This document shows, piece after piece, positions 1-9,053 of a DNA stretch of 55,334 nt. Location: NCBI GenBank assembly GCA_012729555.1, contig JAAYCX010000003.1, positions 1 to 55,334 on the forward strand. Direction: 5' to 3'. Position numbers and translations under genes: made by a program. Numbering within the stretch: position 1 is the stretch's first letter; every line of letters starts with the position of its first letter. The DNA comes from Acidobacteriota bacterium. Lineage in GTDB: Bacteria; Acidobacteriota; UBA6911. The notes under the pieces were generated by a model. It did not search any database and was not told the origin of the DNA. It saw only the letters and a list, made by a program, of their open reading frames with translations.

Positions 1-134
1 ACCGTCGCAAAAGCAGTCTCGACTGCCGCCTGCTCTGCTTCACCGGAAAGGCAAAAGCTCTATAGGGTTTAATGCCCATTACTTGACAGGTCGTTCCATA
101 TCAGGAGTGCGCCCTGCCGGGCGCACCAAAAAAA

Positions 135-166
135 GTCGGCAGCGGGCCGTACAACCCGCTGCCGAC
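135..166 (-). terminator. Rho-independent terminator of the first UGSC gene
   Basis: A perfect 12-bp inverted repeat (GTCGGCAGCGGG and its complement) with an 8-nt loop lies 26 bp past the stop codon of the minus-strand selenoprotein gene. Read on the minus strand the stem is followed at once by seven T (134-128). A second hairpin (107-126, 8-bp arms GTGCGCCC) sits on the other side of the T tract and has no T run of its own. Confidence 0.9.
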
Positions 167-191
167 TGAACGACTGACGATTAACGACTGC

Positions 192-1943
192 CTACCGCCA
201 CTTGTCGATGTCGATCGCCTGGCCGGGTCTCAGGCCGCCGGCCATCCAGTAGTTGTTGTTGGACGCCCCGGTGACGATGAGGTCGATGCCGCCCCCCATC
301 ATGCCAAAGCCGCCGCGGCCTCCGGGCTTCGCCGCCGGAGCCGCGGCCTTGGCCGCCGGGTCCGGCTGCGTGACGTACTTGTTCAGGGCTTCCACCGTGT
401 CGAATCCGGCGTCCTTGACGAAATTGGCGATCGGCGGACTCAGGATGATGAAGGTCCCGAACAGACCGGGATTCTGCTGTTCATAGATGCCCTTGATGAT
501 CTTGGGATAGTCCATGAGCGACTGCCAGGCGTTGACCTTCCAGTTCGCCGCGGAAAGAACGCCCCATCCGCTCAGCAAGGTGACGACATTGTCGCCTCTC
601 TTGTACTTGGGGGAGGCGCCGCCCGGGGCGTTGCCGAAACCGTAACCGCTGCCGGCCCGCGAGTTGGATCTCCTGACGGCGAACGGCTCGAAAGGAGAGG
701 CCTCTTCATTTTCGGCAATGATGGTGGCGAGGGCGTTCTGCGCGTTGCCGACGGTGCCCATGTAGGTCGTGCCGATCTTTCCGCAGTTTCCGCCGTTTAT
801 GGAAATGAGGTTCCAGGCCCTTCCGATCGCGACATTCGCGTGGGCATAGGGTCCCACGGCGCCGACATCGTAGTTGAGCCCGATTTCGTCGCGGATTCTG
901 CCGTTCACCACGGCGGCGGATGCGAAACCATTATCGGAGATATTGATGGATGTCTGGTTGCCCGATGCTATGGCCAGGATGAGCGGGAAATATTCCGGCT
1001 TGGCTCCCGCCATGACCGCATTGACGGCACAATCCTTGACCGTATAGGTCCAGGTATCGCCGGCGTCGGATCCGGGATTCATGCGGCCGACCACTTCATC
1101 GGGTGCGTGGCTGGTACCTTTCAGCATATCCTCGACCTTTTCTTCGGTCGGAAGAATGATCGGCATGAAATCGGTGTATCTCTTTTCCAGGTACAATTTC
1201 TGCAGCTCATCCGCCGTGCCGGTATACGTGGCCGGGCCCCTGTCTCTTCTGAGTTCCCCCGTTTTCTTCTCTTCGGCGGTCAGGGGTTTGGTAAGCATCT
1301 CCACCATCTCGGCCATGGCGGGCTTCCCCGTAACCGGGCTCTTCCCCTCGATGACCTGCTTTTTGATCTGTTCGTTCGTTTTTGCCCAGATCGGACCACG
1401 GATATAGTGAATCCGGACATTGGGCATGCCGGCCAGCATGGCCACTTCGGTTTCCTGTTCTTCAAACTCCGACAGGAGAACGGGCACCGCCGGTTTTTTC
1501 AGATCTGACTGAACTTCGATTGCGAGGCGAACCGCCCCGGGCGCGCAGACACTTCAATGCCCGAGGGCGAAGATCACCGCATCCGCCTTCTCCTGCAGTT
1601 CCTTCTTCAGTGCCGGCGTGAGGTTGCTCATGCCGGTTCTCTGGTCCACGATGGTGGTCTTGGGGTAGTTGGCCTGGAACCACTTCTTGTATTCTTCCAT
1701 CAGGCGTTCCGTGTTGGGAAAACCCGTGTTGACCAGGTAGAGCGTTTTGCCGTCCAGCGTGGACAGCGGCTGGGCCATCTGCTTTGCCGTTATCGGCGGC
1801 GGTGTTCCCATCGGATTGAGCACGGTGATCTTCTCGGCGGTCGAGGCCGCCTTTTTCCCCTGTGCCTGAGTCAAAGCAGGCAGGCTGCAAAACAGGCCGA
1901 TGCAGAGGGCCCCTATCGCAGCAATCATCAAATGCCGTTTCAT
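192..1943 (-). CDS. UGSC-family selenoprotein, exported, Sec in a U-S-V-C motif
   Basis: Two open frames (1943-1557 and 1553-192) lie in the same reading frame and are separated only by a TGA at 1556-1554. Read as selenocysteine, it gives one 583-residue protein. Residues 1-28 form a Sec signal peptide ending near LTQAQ. A UGSC-type domain follows, with the VLNPMG start motif and Sec130 in GH-U-S-V-C (Cys133). The C-terminal domain, roughly 190-583, carries the pattern NAVMAGA, NGRIRDEIG, AIGRAW, ENEEASPFEP. The paralogue at 44646-46367 has the same layout. GGAGG lies 7 nt before the ATG. The motif is USVC where the family usually has UGSC. No good separate start precedes the second half: its first candidate is GTG 1487, with 22 stop-free codons before it. 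A redox role at the UxxC site is inferred; the substrate is unknown. No sel genes lie in the window. Confidence 0.85.
1523..1556 (-). promoter_or_regulatory. UGA codon with candidate bacterial SECIS hairpin
   Basis: After the UGA (1556-1554) and 14 nt, the minus-strand RNA can form a 6-bp stem, CGGGGC pairing with GCCUCG (one G-U pair), closed by the loop GGUUC. The loop begins 20 nt after the UGA and has the GGU that bacterial SECIS apical loops often show. The fold was done by eye; no energy was computed. Confidence 0.6.
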
Positions 1944-2191
1944 TCCTGATCCTCCTTCAAAGAGAAATTAAATACCAAGCATGTAAACCCGAGAGATCGA
2001 TCCCCGCCACTAAAGTCGCAGCTGGAGCTGGATGCCGACGCATCACCCTCGTTTTTTCTCCATCCCGATCGGGGAAATATTGAGGCCTAAGCTCCTGACA
2101 GCCCACGGTCGGATCTCGCAAAAATCATCGCAACTCCAACCATTTCAGCAGGATAGTCAGAATCAGCTGCCCTTTCCATCCTGAAGCCCGT

Positions 2192-2330
2192 ATTCCCTTC
2201 CCCCTCCCCTCTTCCGGTGATCCCCATCATGCAGGCTGGGAATGCATCCTCTTGACCATGGGGGCATTTTAACCGAAGATCGGGCCGATCAACACGGATT
2301 TTTAACACACCGTCATAATATTGCTGGGCA
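2192..2330 (+). repeat. Dispersed intergenic repeat, copy A
   Basis: This is a near full-length copy of the roughly 140-170-bp degenerate repeat found eight times in the window. The diagnostic parts are a CCCTTCCCCCTCCCCTCTTCC tract (here from 2194), TCTTGACCATGGGGGCATTTTAACC, then CGAAGATCGGGCCGATCAACACGGATTTTT. The tail ACACACCGTCATAATATTG is diverged. No ORF is conserved between copies. Confidence 0.75.
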
Positions 2331-2596
2331 GGTCGGCTGCCGGGGCGACGGGGGCGGCCCGGTCCTGCAAGGGACCGGGTCCCTCGCTCCGGGGCTTTCA
2401 TCGTTGAGGTTCCCACCCATTTCCTCGGTCCGGCGGCCCCATTCTTCTTCCAAATCCCATGGCACCGCCCATGACGGTATCCGGCATGGAAGTTCTGGGT
2501 TGTGCTCCCTTCACGAGGTCGACGGGTCCCGGCGTGTCGTGTCTTCATGGGAATACGATCCAATTTTTGATGAATCCATGAAAACAAGTGAAGCCG

Positions 2597-2682
2597 CCAT
2601 CTTGACAATGCAGGCATTCCAGCCGAAGATCGGGGAGACTAGCATCGATTTCCGACGCACGGGTGTTTATCGTGGAAGGCGG
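2597..2682 (+). repeat. Dispersed intergenic repeat, copy B (3' part)
   Basis: A second copy lies about 270 bp after copy A in the same direction. It has CCATCTTGACAATG, GCCGAAGATCGGGGAGA, AGCATCGATTT and CGCACGGGTGTTTATCGTGG. The pyrimidine-rich 5' part is missing. Together the two copies fill much of the 830-bp gap between the selenoprotein gene and the next gene; I see no gene in the rest of that gap. Confidence 0.7.
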
Positions 2683-2777
2683 CGCCGCAGGCTGATTGAA
2701 AAAGACCCCTCTGATATCCCAGCCTGCACAAACGGAAAATCCCGCCGGTGAAAGCGGGGAGAGATTTGAATCCGAGG

Positions 2778-3803
2778 ATGATGATAAAACGACAGGCGCT
2801 CTCCACGGTTTGGGAAAAAAGAGTCGCCCGCACCGCCGTCCTGTTCTCGGCGCTGTTTCTGATGGTATTCCTGCTGTTTTCGCTCGTCCTGGCGCGCACG
2901 GGTATCCCGCTGTGGGTTTTGATTCCGCTGTCGGCCCTGGCCGCGCTCCTGGTCCATGCGTTCCTCACTCGCAAGATCCGGCGTCGCAAAGCGATTCTGG
3001 CCCGGCCGTTCCCCCCCGAATGGGAAACGGTCCTGCAGAGCGAAGTCGTTTTCTTCCGGGCTCTCGAACCGGAGGACCGGCAGCGTTTCCGCCGCGAACT
3101 GCAGCTCTTTCTCGGCGAGAAGCGCATCACCGGAATCAAGCTCCGGCTGGATACCCGAACCCGGGTTCTGGTCGCGGCCAGCGCCATCATCCCGATCTTC
3201 GGGTTCCCCGAGTGGGAGTGGGACCAGATCAGCGAAGTCCTGGTCTATCCCGATCGGTTTGACGATGAGTACGCGTTCGACGGCGATCGGCGGCACACGC
3301 TCGGCATGGTCGGCACCGGCGCGATGAACCGGATGATGATCCTCTCCCGGCCCGACCTCCTGAACGGCTTCCGCGATTCCCGGGACAAGCGCAACGTGGG
3401 GTTCCACGAGTTCGCCCACCTGGTGGACAAATCGGACGGCTCCGTCGACGGAATTCCCTCCGTGGGGCTCCAGCGGGATGCGATCGGCCCGTGGATCGAG
3501 CTGGTGCGGCGCAAGATGAACGAGATCGAGAGAGGCAAATCGGACATCGATGCCTACGGGCTCACAAGCGAAGCCGAGTTCTTCGCCGTCGCCAGCGAAT
3601 ACTTCTTCGAGCGTCCGGGGATCCTGGAGCGCAAACACCCGGAATTGTACGCGATGCTGTCGCAGGTCTTCAACCAGAACCTGTCCGCGCGCGCAGCCGC
3701 CATGGCACGGGAGATGCAGCGGCGCCCCAGGCGCCTGGGGCGCAACTCGCCCTGTCCGTGCGGCAGCGGATTGAAGTACAAGAAGTGCTGCCTGGACCGC
3801 TGA
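2778..3803 (+). CDS. MtfA-like (M90) zinc peptidase with membrane anchor and SEC-C tail
   Basis: The protein has about 341 residues. Two hydrophobic segments near the N-terminus (around residues 15-60, with the loop LARTGIP between them) predict a membrane anchor or hairpin. The central domain resembles the MtfA/DgsA anti-repressor peptidase family, with the zinc motif HEFAH at about residue 210 followed by a conserved acidic stretch. The last 25 residues form a SEC-C zinc motif (CPCGSGLKYKKCC). Classical MtfA is soluble and lacks both the anchor and the SEC-C tail. Start: ATG 2778, with GGGGAGAG 14 nt upstream; GTG 2748 in the same frame is an alternative. A proteolytic role is inferred from the HExxH motif; the target is unknown. 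The gene stands alone, 79 bp before the radical SAM pair. Confidence 0.8.
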   Translation: MMIKRQALSTVWEKRVARTAVLFSALFLMVFLLFSLVLARTGIPLWVLIPLSALAALLVHAFLTRKIRRRKAILARPFPPEWETVLQSEVVFFRALEPEDRQRFRRELQLFLGEKRITGIKLRLDTRTRVLVAASAIIPIFGFPEWEWDQISEVLVYPDRFDDEYAFDGDRRHTLGMVGTGAMNRMMILSRPDLLNGFRDSRDKRNVGFHEFAHLVDKSDGSVDGIPSVGLQRDAIGPWIELVRRKMNEIERGKSDIDAYGLTSEAEFFAVASEYFFERPGILERKHPELYAMLSQVFNQNLSARAAAMAREMQRRPRRLGRNSPCPCGSGLKYKKCCLDR

Positions 3804-3882
3804 AGCGGCCTCCCTGCCATCCATGCGGCACAGGACACCCCCGGACGGAGGCCCGACGGAGGGGTTTACAGGGGGAAAGGAC

Positions 3883-4938
3883 ATGGACACCTTTAGGCGG
3901 AACAGGCGCCTGATTTCCATACTGGAGAAGGGCCTGGCCGGTGAGCGGATCGACCGCCATGAAGCCCTGTTTCTCCTCGGCTTCCACGAAGCTTCCCTGG
4001 AAGCGGGCCTGGTTCGCACCGTCGCGCAGGCCGCCTCGCGGCGTCGTTTCCACAACGAGGCCTTGCTGATGGGACAGATCGGCGTCTCCACCGCACCGTG
4101 CCCCGGCAACTGCCGATTCTGCGCATTCGGCAAGCACCACACCCGGCTTCCCGAAACCAGGCTGACGCCGGAGGAGGTCGCCGCCAGGGCCCGCTCCTTC
4201 GCCGGCGGCAGGGACCTCTATGCCCTGTTCCTCATGACGATGCACGACTTCCGCTTCGATGATCTGCTGGAGACCATCGCCGCGGCCCGGCGCGCCGTCC
4301 CGGCGCACACACGTATCGTGGTCAACATCGGCGACTTCGATGCGTCCCAGGCCGGCGAACTCAAGGCAGCCGGGGTCAGCGGCGCGTATCACGTGCGCCG
4401 GCTGCGGGAAGGCACGGACACAGACCTCGATCCGGAGGCCCGTCTATCCACCTTCAGGGTCATTCGGGAGGCAGGCCTCGATTTCTACTGTTGCTGCGAG
4501 CCGATCGGGCCGGAGCACACGGGGGAGGAACTGGTCGAACAGATGTTCCTCGCCGTCGACTTCGGATGCTTTCAGCACGCGGCCATGCGGCGGGTCTACC
4601 TGCCGGGTTCACCGCTGGCCGACCGGGGGCAGATTACCGAACTGCGGCTGGCCCAGATCGTGGCCGTGATTGCCCTGGCCGCACTCGGCCGCACCGGGAC
4701 GCAGAGCATCGCGGTTCACGAGCCCAACCTGATCGGCCTGGTATCCGGGGCGAACGCCGTCTACGCCGAGACGGGGGCCAACCCGCGCGACATGGCCGCC
4801 GACACAAGCGGCCACCGCGGCCGCGACATGGCGGCGTGCCGCACCATGCTGTATGAGGCGGGGTTCACGGCCCTGCGTCGCGGGGACGGCACGACGGCGC
4901 CCCTGACGCTCGAGTCGGTGACGGCCGCGATGCCCTGA
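3883..4938 (+). CDS. Radical SAM enzyme, BioB/HydE-like
   Basis: The protein has 351 residues. The [4Fe-4S]/SAM motif is Cys73-PGN-Cys77-RF-Cys80 (CxxxCxxC), preceded by GQIGVSTAP, in the order and length seen in biotin synthase and HydE-type TIM-barrel enzymes. The C-terminal part has HEPNLIGLVSGAN, a plausible barrel-end segment. It lacks neighbours typical of biotin or hydrogenase maturation, so neither bioB nor hydE is assigned. The start ATG 3883 is preceded by GGGGGAAAGGA; an upstream frame to 3823 has no better signal. The next radical SAM gene begins 15 bp after the stop, so the two are probably cotranscribed. Confidence 0.8.
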   Translation: MDTFRRNRRLISILEKGLAGERIDRHEALFLLGFHEASLEAGLVRTVAQAASRRRFHNEALLMGQIGVSTAPCPGNCRFCAFGKHHTRLPETRLTPEEVAARARSFAGGRDLYALFLMTMHDFRFDDLLETIAAARRAVPAHTRIVVNIGDFDASQAGELKAAGVSGAYHVRRLREGTDTDLDPEARLSTFRVIREAGLDFYCCCEPIGPEHTGEELVEQMFLAVDFGCFQHAAMRRVYLPGSPLADRGQITELRLAQIVAVIALAALGRTGTQSIAVHEPNLIGLVSGANAVYAETGANPRDMAADTSGHRGRDMAACRTMLYEAGFTALRRGDGTTAPLTLESVTAAMP

Positions 4939-4953
4939 TCGTCCGTGACGGCA

Positions 4954-6888
4954 ATGAAAAAAACAGTCAGCCTGGTGGATGTCAACTTCCAGCAGGGGCC
5001 CAAGAAATTCAACGCTCACTATCTACCCTACAGCGTCGGCATACTCTGGTCCTACGCCCATCAATTCCCCGAAATCGCCGACCATTACGACTTGGGCCAG
5101 ATGCTCTGGCGACGGGATTCCATCGACGCGGCGGTTGAAAAATTGGAAACCGCCGATGTAGTCGGCTTCAGCTGCCATGTGTGGAACCGCAACTACAGTT
5201 ACACTCTTGCCCGCAGGCTGAAAGAACTGCACCCGCACATCAAGATCCTGTTTGGCGGACCGGAACCCGCGATTGGGGAACCGGAATTTTTCAGGAAATG
5301 GCCCTTTATCGACATCATGGTCAAGCATGAGGGCGAGATTTCCTTCAAGCGCGTGCTGGAATCGTTTCTCACCGGTTCCGACCCGGGACGCATCCCAGGC
5401 CTTCTGGTCAACCGCCGGGGCCGATTGCTGGACACGGGCAACCCCCTGCGCATCGACGATCTCGACGATATCCCCAGTCCCTACCTCATGGGTTACTTCG
5501 ACAGGATCCTGCAGGCAAACCCGGATGTCACCTGGAACACTACGCTGGAGACGAACCGGGGTTGCCCCTATCGCTGCACGTTTTGCGACTGGGGAAGCCT
5601 GACCCATAACAAGGTCAAGAAATTCGACCTCGAACGGGTTCTGGCTGAACTCGAATGGATCGGCCGCAACCGGTGCGGATTCCTCAATATCGCCGATGCC
5701 AACTTTGGCCTGTTTCCCGATCGCGACCAGGCCATCGCGCAAAGGCTGGTCGAAGTACAGGCCAGGTACGGTTACCCGAACAGTTATACCATCAGTTGGG
5801 CGAAGAATCAGAGGCCTGCAGTCATCGATATCGTGAAGACACTGATTTCGGGGGGAACCGGCAGGGTGGGATTGAATTTGAGCGTACAGAGCCTGAATGA
5901 CGTCACACTGCGGGCCGTCAAACGCAGGAACCTCGCGATCAATGAAATCAGCGAGGTTTTCAGGATGTGTGAGCGGGAGGGCATTCCGCTCTACACCGAA
6001 CTCATTCTCGGCTTGCCGGGGGAAACTTTGGACACGTGGAAGGAGAATTTCTGGAAATTGTTCAAGGCCGGCAATCACACCGGAATCACGGTATATCAGG
6101 CACAGTTGCTGGAAAATGCGGAGATGAACCTGACGCAGCGCGCGGAATATGGACTGGAGGCCGTCACGGTTTATGACTACCTCGATGGAGCCAACAACCT
6201 CGATGGATTGCGCGAAGGCGTCAAGGTCGTCGTGGCGACCTCCGCCATGCCCAGGGACATCATGCTGGAAGCCATGCTGTTTAGTTGGCTGATGAACACC
6301 TTCCACATAAGCGGCATCACAACCTTCCTGTGTCGTTTTCTATTCGACAGGTATGGCATCGAATACAGTACCTTCTATGAGCGCCTCCATGCGTACATCC
6401 AGCGCGATGCGTTCCTGGCCAGGGAACTCGCCGATACGCGTCACTATTTCAGTAAATGGATGCGCGAAGGGGAGATCCAGCATCCCAGGATTGCCGGAGT
6501 AGACATTTTCGGCGTCAATCTGATTCATCGCACCGTCATCAACATTCACGCCCGCGGACAAAGCGCGCACGTATTTGATGTCATCGAGGACTTTCTGCAC
6601 GACGCCTTCGCCCCGATCGATCCCGGGCTGATCAAACAGCTGGTGACGTTCCAGCGCCATTACCTCGTGAATCACGCCGAGCTTTCAGGCTATCCCAGGG
6701 TCGTGGGCTTCGACTACGATTTCCTCGGCTATATGCGCGACGGGACCGCCCTGGAAAAACCGGCCGTTTATACCTTTGAATTTGCGGAAGACAAAAAGAT
6801 GTCGTTGACCACATTCTGCGAGCAGATTTTCTTCGCCCGCCGCAAAAACTTTGGCAAGGCCACGGTGACGGGCGGACGCGTAGCCTGA
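4954..6888 (+). CDS. B12-binding-domain radical SAM enzyme
   Basis: The protein has 644 residues. Residues 1-170 resemble a cobalamin-binding Rossmann domain (DVVGFSCHVWNRN, ILFGGPEP). The radical SAM core follows, with Cys204-PYR-Cys208-TF-Cys211, GLFPDRD, and ELILGLPGET in the second half of the barrel. The C-terminal 200 residues are a family-specific extension. Such enzymes methylate or rearrange unactivated carbons in natural product, lipid or pigment pathways; the substrate here is unknown. The start is ATG 4954 (MKKTVSLVD); GTG 4945 is possible. It sits 15 bp after the BioB/HydE-like gene. Confidence 0.85.
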   Translation: MKKTVSLVDVNFQQGPKKFNAHYLPYSVGILWSYAHQFPEIADHYDLGQMLWRRDSIDAAVEKLETADVVGFSCHVWNRNYSYTLARRLKELHPHIKILFGGPEPAIGEPEFFRKWPFIDIMVKHEGEISFKRVLESFLTGSDPGRIPGLLVNRRGRLLDTGNPLRIDDLDDIPSPYLMGYFDRILQANPDVTWNTTLETNRGCPYRCTFCDWGSLTHNKVKKFDLERVLAELEWIGRNRCGFLNIADANFGLFPDRDQAIAQRLVEVQARYGYPNSYTISWAKNQRPAVIDIVKTLISGGTGRVGLNLSVQSLNDVTLRAVKRRNLAINEISEVFRMCEREGIPLYTELILGLPGETLDTWKENFWKLFKAGNHTGITVYQAQLLENAEMNLTQRAEYGLEAVTVYDYLDGANNLDGLREGVKVVVATSAMPRDIMLEAMLFSWLMNTFHISGITTFLCRFLFDRYGIEYSTFYERLHAYIQRDAFLARELADTRHYFSKWMREGEIQHPRIAGVDIFGVNLIHRTVINIHARGQSAHVFDVIEDFLHDAFAPIDPGLIKQLVTFQRHYLVNHAELSGYPRVVGFDYDFLGYMRDGTALEKPAVYTFEFAEDKKMSLTTFCEQIFFARRKNFGKATVTGGRVA

Positions 6889-6907
6889 AGGGCCGCCGGG
6901 ACCGGAC

Positions 6908-7031
6908 GCCTCCGCTCTTCCGCCGGGTGCCTGCGGTCGACTGCAAAGGCGCCGGCTTGACTGTGAGCGCCTTTTGGTCGAAGATCATGGCGATCGGCGC
7001 ACATCATCGACTCACCGGTATTCAGTGCAGA
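6908..7031 (+). repeat. Dispersed intergenic repeat, copy C
   Basis: This copy lies just upstream of the lipoprotein gene. It aligns with copy H through CTCTTCCGCC, GTCGACTGCAAAGGCGCC, GGCTTGACTG, CGAAGATCATGGCGATCGG and CTCACCGGTATTCAGTGCAG. It is more diverged than copies A, E, G and H. Confidence 0.6.
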
Positions 7032-7052
7032 AAACTTGACAAAGGAGCGGAT

Positions 7053-7547
7053 ATGGACAGATTGCGGCTTTTGGTTTTCCCGACGGCGGCACTCGCAGCC
7101 TTGATTCTTGCATCCTCATGCACGGCGGGAAAGGACCCGGCGCGCATCGAGGACCGCGTCGCGATCGAACAGTTGATGTGGGACTACATCCAGGCGCTCG
7201 ACTCGGGGGACGCGGAGCGCTATGCGGCCCTGTTTACGCCCGAAGGGGAGTTCAAGGGAGTCAACATGAGCGTCAAGGGGCACGATGCGCTGAAGAACAT
7301 GATAGCGGGGTCCGGGGAGGCCAGGGCAGCTGCGAACCAGGGCGACGCTCCCGCGGGACGCCTCTACCACGTCGTGACGAACCCCCACATCGAATTCATC
7401 GGCCAGGACCGCGCCCGCTTCCATGCCTACTGGATGGGAGCGTTGTCGGACAGGGGAGTCACCTCCGCGGGCCGTGAAGTCAACGACCTCGTGCGGGTCG
7501 ACGGCCGCTGGCTTATCGATGTGCGCGACGTGGCCCCCAAGGACTGA
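7053..7547 (+). CDS. SnoaL/NTF2-like lipoprotein
   Basis: The protein has 164 residues. It starts with a lipoprotein signal ending in ASSC (Cys at about residue 24). A SnoaL-like cone fold follows: an N-terminal helix with AIEQLMWDYIQALDSGDAERY, then FTPEGEF, a strand region around HYVV/HVVTNPHIEFIG, and a final NDLVRVDGRWLIDVRDV strand pair. The family includes small enzymes and ligand-binding proteins, and no catalytic set can be assigned. AAAGGAG lies 6 nt before ATG 7053. The gene is convergent with the GH43 gene, with only 6 bp between the stops and no visible terminator. Confidence 0.75.
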   Translation: MDRLRLLVFPTAALAALILASSCTAGKDPARIEDRVAIEQLMWDYIQALDSGDAERYAALFTPEGEFKGVNMSVKGHDALKNMIAGSGEARAAANQGDAPAGRLYHVVTNPHIEFIGQDRARFHAYWMGALSDRGVTSAGREVNDLVRVDGRWLIDVRDVAPKD

Positions 7548-7553
7548 CCCGGA

Positions 7554-8876
7554 TCATTCGAACCGGATCCAGTCGATCTCGACGTTCGTTCCTTCCTCGA
7601 GAAGGACAAACAGGTTGTGGACCCCGGCAGGGCTCCCGGAAACGGGAGCCCTGACCGCGCCCCAGTCCGCCCCCTTCGCCACATCCACCTCGGCGAGGAG
7701 CGGCCCGTCCTTCCCGTCCAGCCGGATTTCGACGCGCCCGCCGGTCAACGACAATGTCCTGGCCGTGACGCTGCGCACCTTCCCCGCCCCGAAGTCCACC
7801 CTGTCGTATTGCACCCATGCCTCCGGGGCCGCCAGGACCGCTTTCCACCCGTCCCGCTTCCGCTCGGGATTCACGAAGGCCACCGACGTCCCTGCCGGGC
7901 TGACGGCGCTGTACCTGTCGATCTGGATTTCCCTGAGGGCATCGGAAATCCCGACGCCCCGATGGGTCGGGATCACCTTCCGGATGGCGCCGTCCTCCTC
8001 GAAATAGAGAAAGTCCGCCCTCATGGACCGGTTCTTGTCGAATTCCGGGGACAGGTCCTGGTCGTGATAGAACAGGTACCACCGGCCCCGGTATTCCACG
8101 ATGGAGTGGTGATTGGTCCAGCACCCGCTGGCGGACCGGTCCATGATCACCCCTTTCGGTTCGAAAGGCCCCATCGGGCTGCTCGCGGTCGCGTATTCCA
8201 GCCTCTCGGCGCCGTCCACCTCGTGAGGATAGGTCAGGTAATAGGTGCCGTTGCGTTCGAAAACGAAGGGCCCTTCCACGAGTCCATTGGTCGGCAGGTT
8301 TTCGATCCGCTGCACGGGGGAATCGAGCTCCACCATGTTGTCTTTCAGTCTGGCCACGAATATGGCGTTCATGGAATAGTACAGGTAGGCCGTGCCATCC
8401 TTGTCGATGAGCACGCAGGGGTCGATTCCGCGCGCCCCGTCGATGGCCTGCGGCTCCGGCTTGAAGGGGCCGAAAGGCCGGTCCGCCACGGCGACCCCGA
8501 TCCGGCCCCCGGCGGGGAAATAGAAATAATATTTCCCGTTTTTGAAAACGCAGTCGGGGGCCCACATATCGAACGATTCGCGCCCCAGCCACGGAACGTC
8601 GGTCTGGGTCAGGATGACCCCGTGATCCTTCCAGTCCGTCAGGTTTTCGGAAGAGAACACGTGGTAGTCCTCCATGACGAACCAGTTGGCCCGCCCCCTC
8701 CCCGGGCTTGCCGGGATATCGTGGGAGGGATAGACATAGACGATGCCTTCGAACACCCGCGCGGTCGGATCGGCGGTGAACTGGTCCAGGACCAGCGGGT
8801 TCTGGGCGACGGCGCCGTTCGCCCCGAGAAGGGCGCACAGGGCGAGGATTCGGGCGCAGCATTTGAATGGTTTCAT
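7554..8876 (-). CDS. Glycoside hydrolase family 43-like, secreted, with C-terminal CBM6-like domain
   Basis: The protein has 440 residues with a signal peptide (about residues 1-24, ending GAVA). The five-bladed propeller signature is visible: FTADPTARVFEGIVYVYPSHD carries the likely general base Asp, MWAPDCVFKNGKYYFYFP is the second blade, and GLVEGPFVFERNGTYYLTY carries the likely acid Glu. The last 120 residues (from about 320) look like a beta-sandwich CBM6-type module (WVQYDRVDFGAGKV, GRVEIRLDGKDGPLLAEVDV, GVHNLFVLL, IDWIRFE). Known members cleave arabinose- or xylose-containing polymers; the exact substrate cannot be read from sequence. It acts outside the cytoplasm. Confidence 0.88.
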   Translation of the reverse strand: MKPFKCCARILALCALLGANGAVAQNPLVLDQFTADPTARVFEGIVYVYPSHDIPASPGRGRANWFVMEDYHVFSSENLTDWKDHGVILTQTDVPWLGRESFDMWAPDCVFKNGKYYFYFPAGGRIGVAVADRPFGPFKPEPQAIDGARGIDPCVLIDKDGTAYLYYSMNAIFVARLKDNMVELDSPVQRIENLPTNGLVEGPFVFERNGTYYLTYPHEVDGAERLEYATASSPMGPFEPKGVIMDRSASGCWTNHHSIVEYRGRWYLFYHDQDLSPEFDKNRSMRADFLYFEEDGAIRKVIPTHRGVGISDALREIQIDRYSAVSPAGTSVAFVNPERKRDGWKAVLAAPEAWVQYDRVDFGAGKVRSVTARTLSLTGGRVEIRLDGKDGPLLAEVDVAKGADWGAVRAPVSGSPAGVHNLFVLLEEGTNVEIDWIRFE

Positions 8877-8937
8877 CCGGACCTCCCGTAGACTGTCTCG
8901 GGCGGTTGTCCGCCCTTTCCCATAGCAGACGGTGATG

Positions 8938-8953
8938 CGATCGTATACGATCG
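8938..8953. promoter_or_regulatory. 16-bp palindrome, candidate operator
   Basis: The perfect palindrome CGATCGTATACGATCG lies in the 177-bp region between the divergent GH43 and DUF169 genes. Its core TCGTATACGA resembles operators of GntR/FCD-type regulators (NNGTATACNN). No regulator gene lies beside it. Confidence 0.45.
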
Positions 8954-9053
8954 TCCGGGAAAATCAAATTGGAATCGACCGGTGACGATCGCGGCCCGAT
9001 TCTGCTATATAATCCCGGTTATCCATTCATCGATGCACTCCAGGAGGTACGGG

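Noticed and set aside
5023-6306. A 427-codon minus-strand frame opposite the B12 radical SAM gene
   Set aside because: It is a shadow frame: it lies entirely inside a gene with clear catalytic motifs and has no recognisable family.
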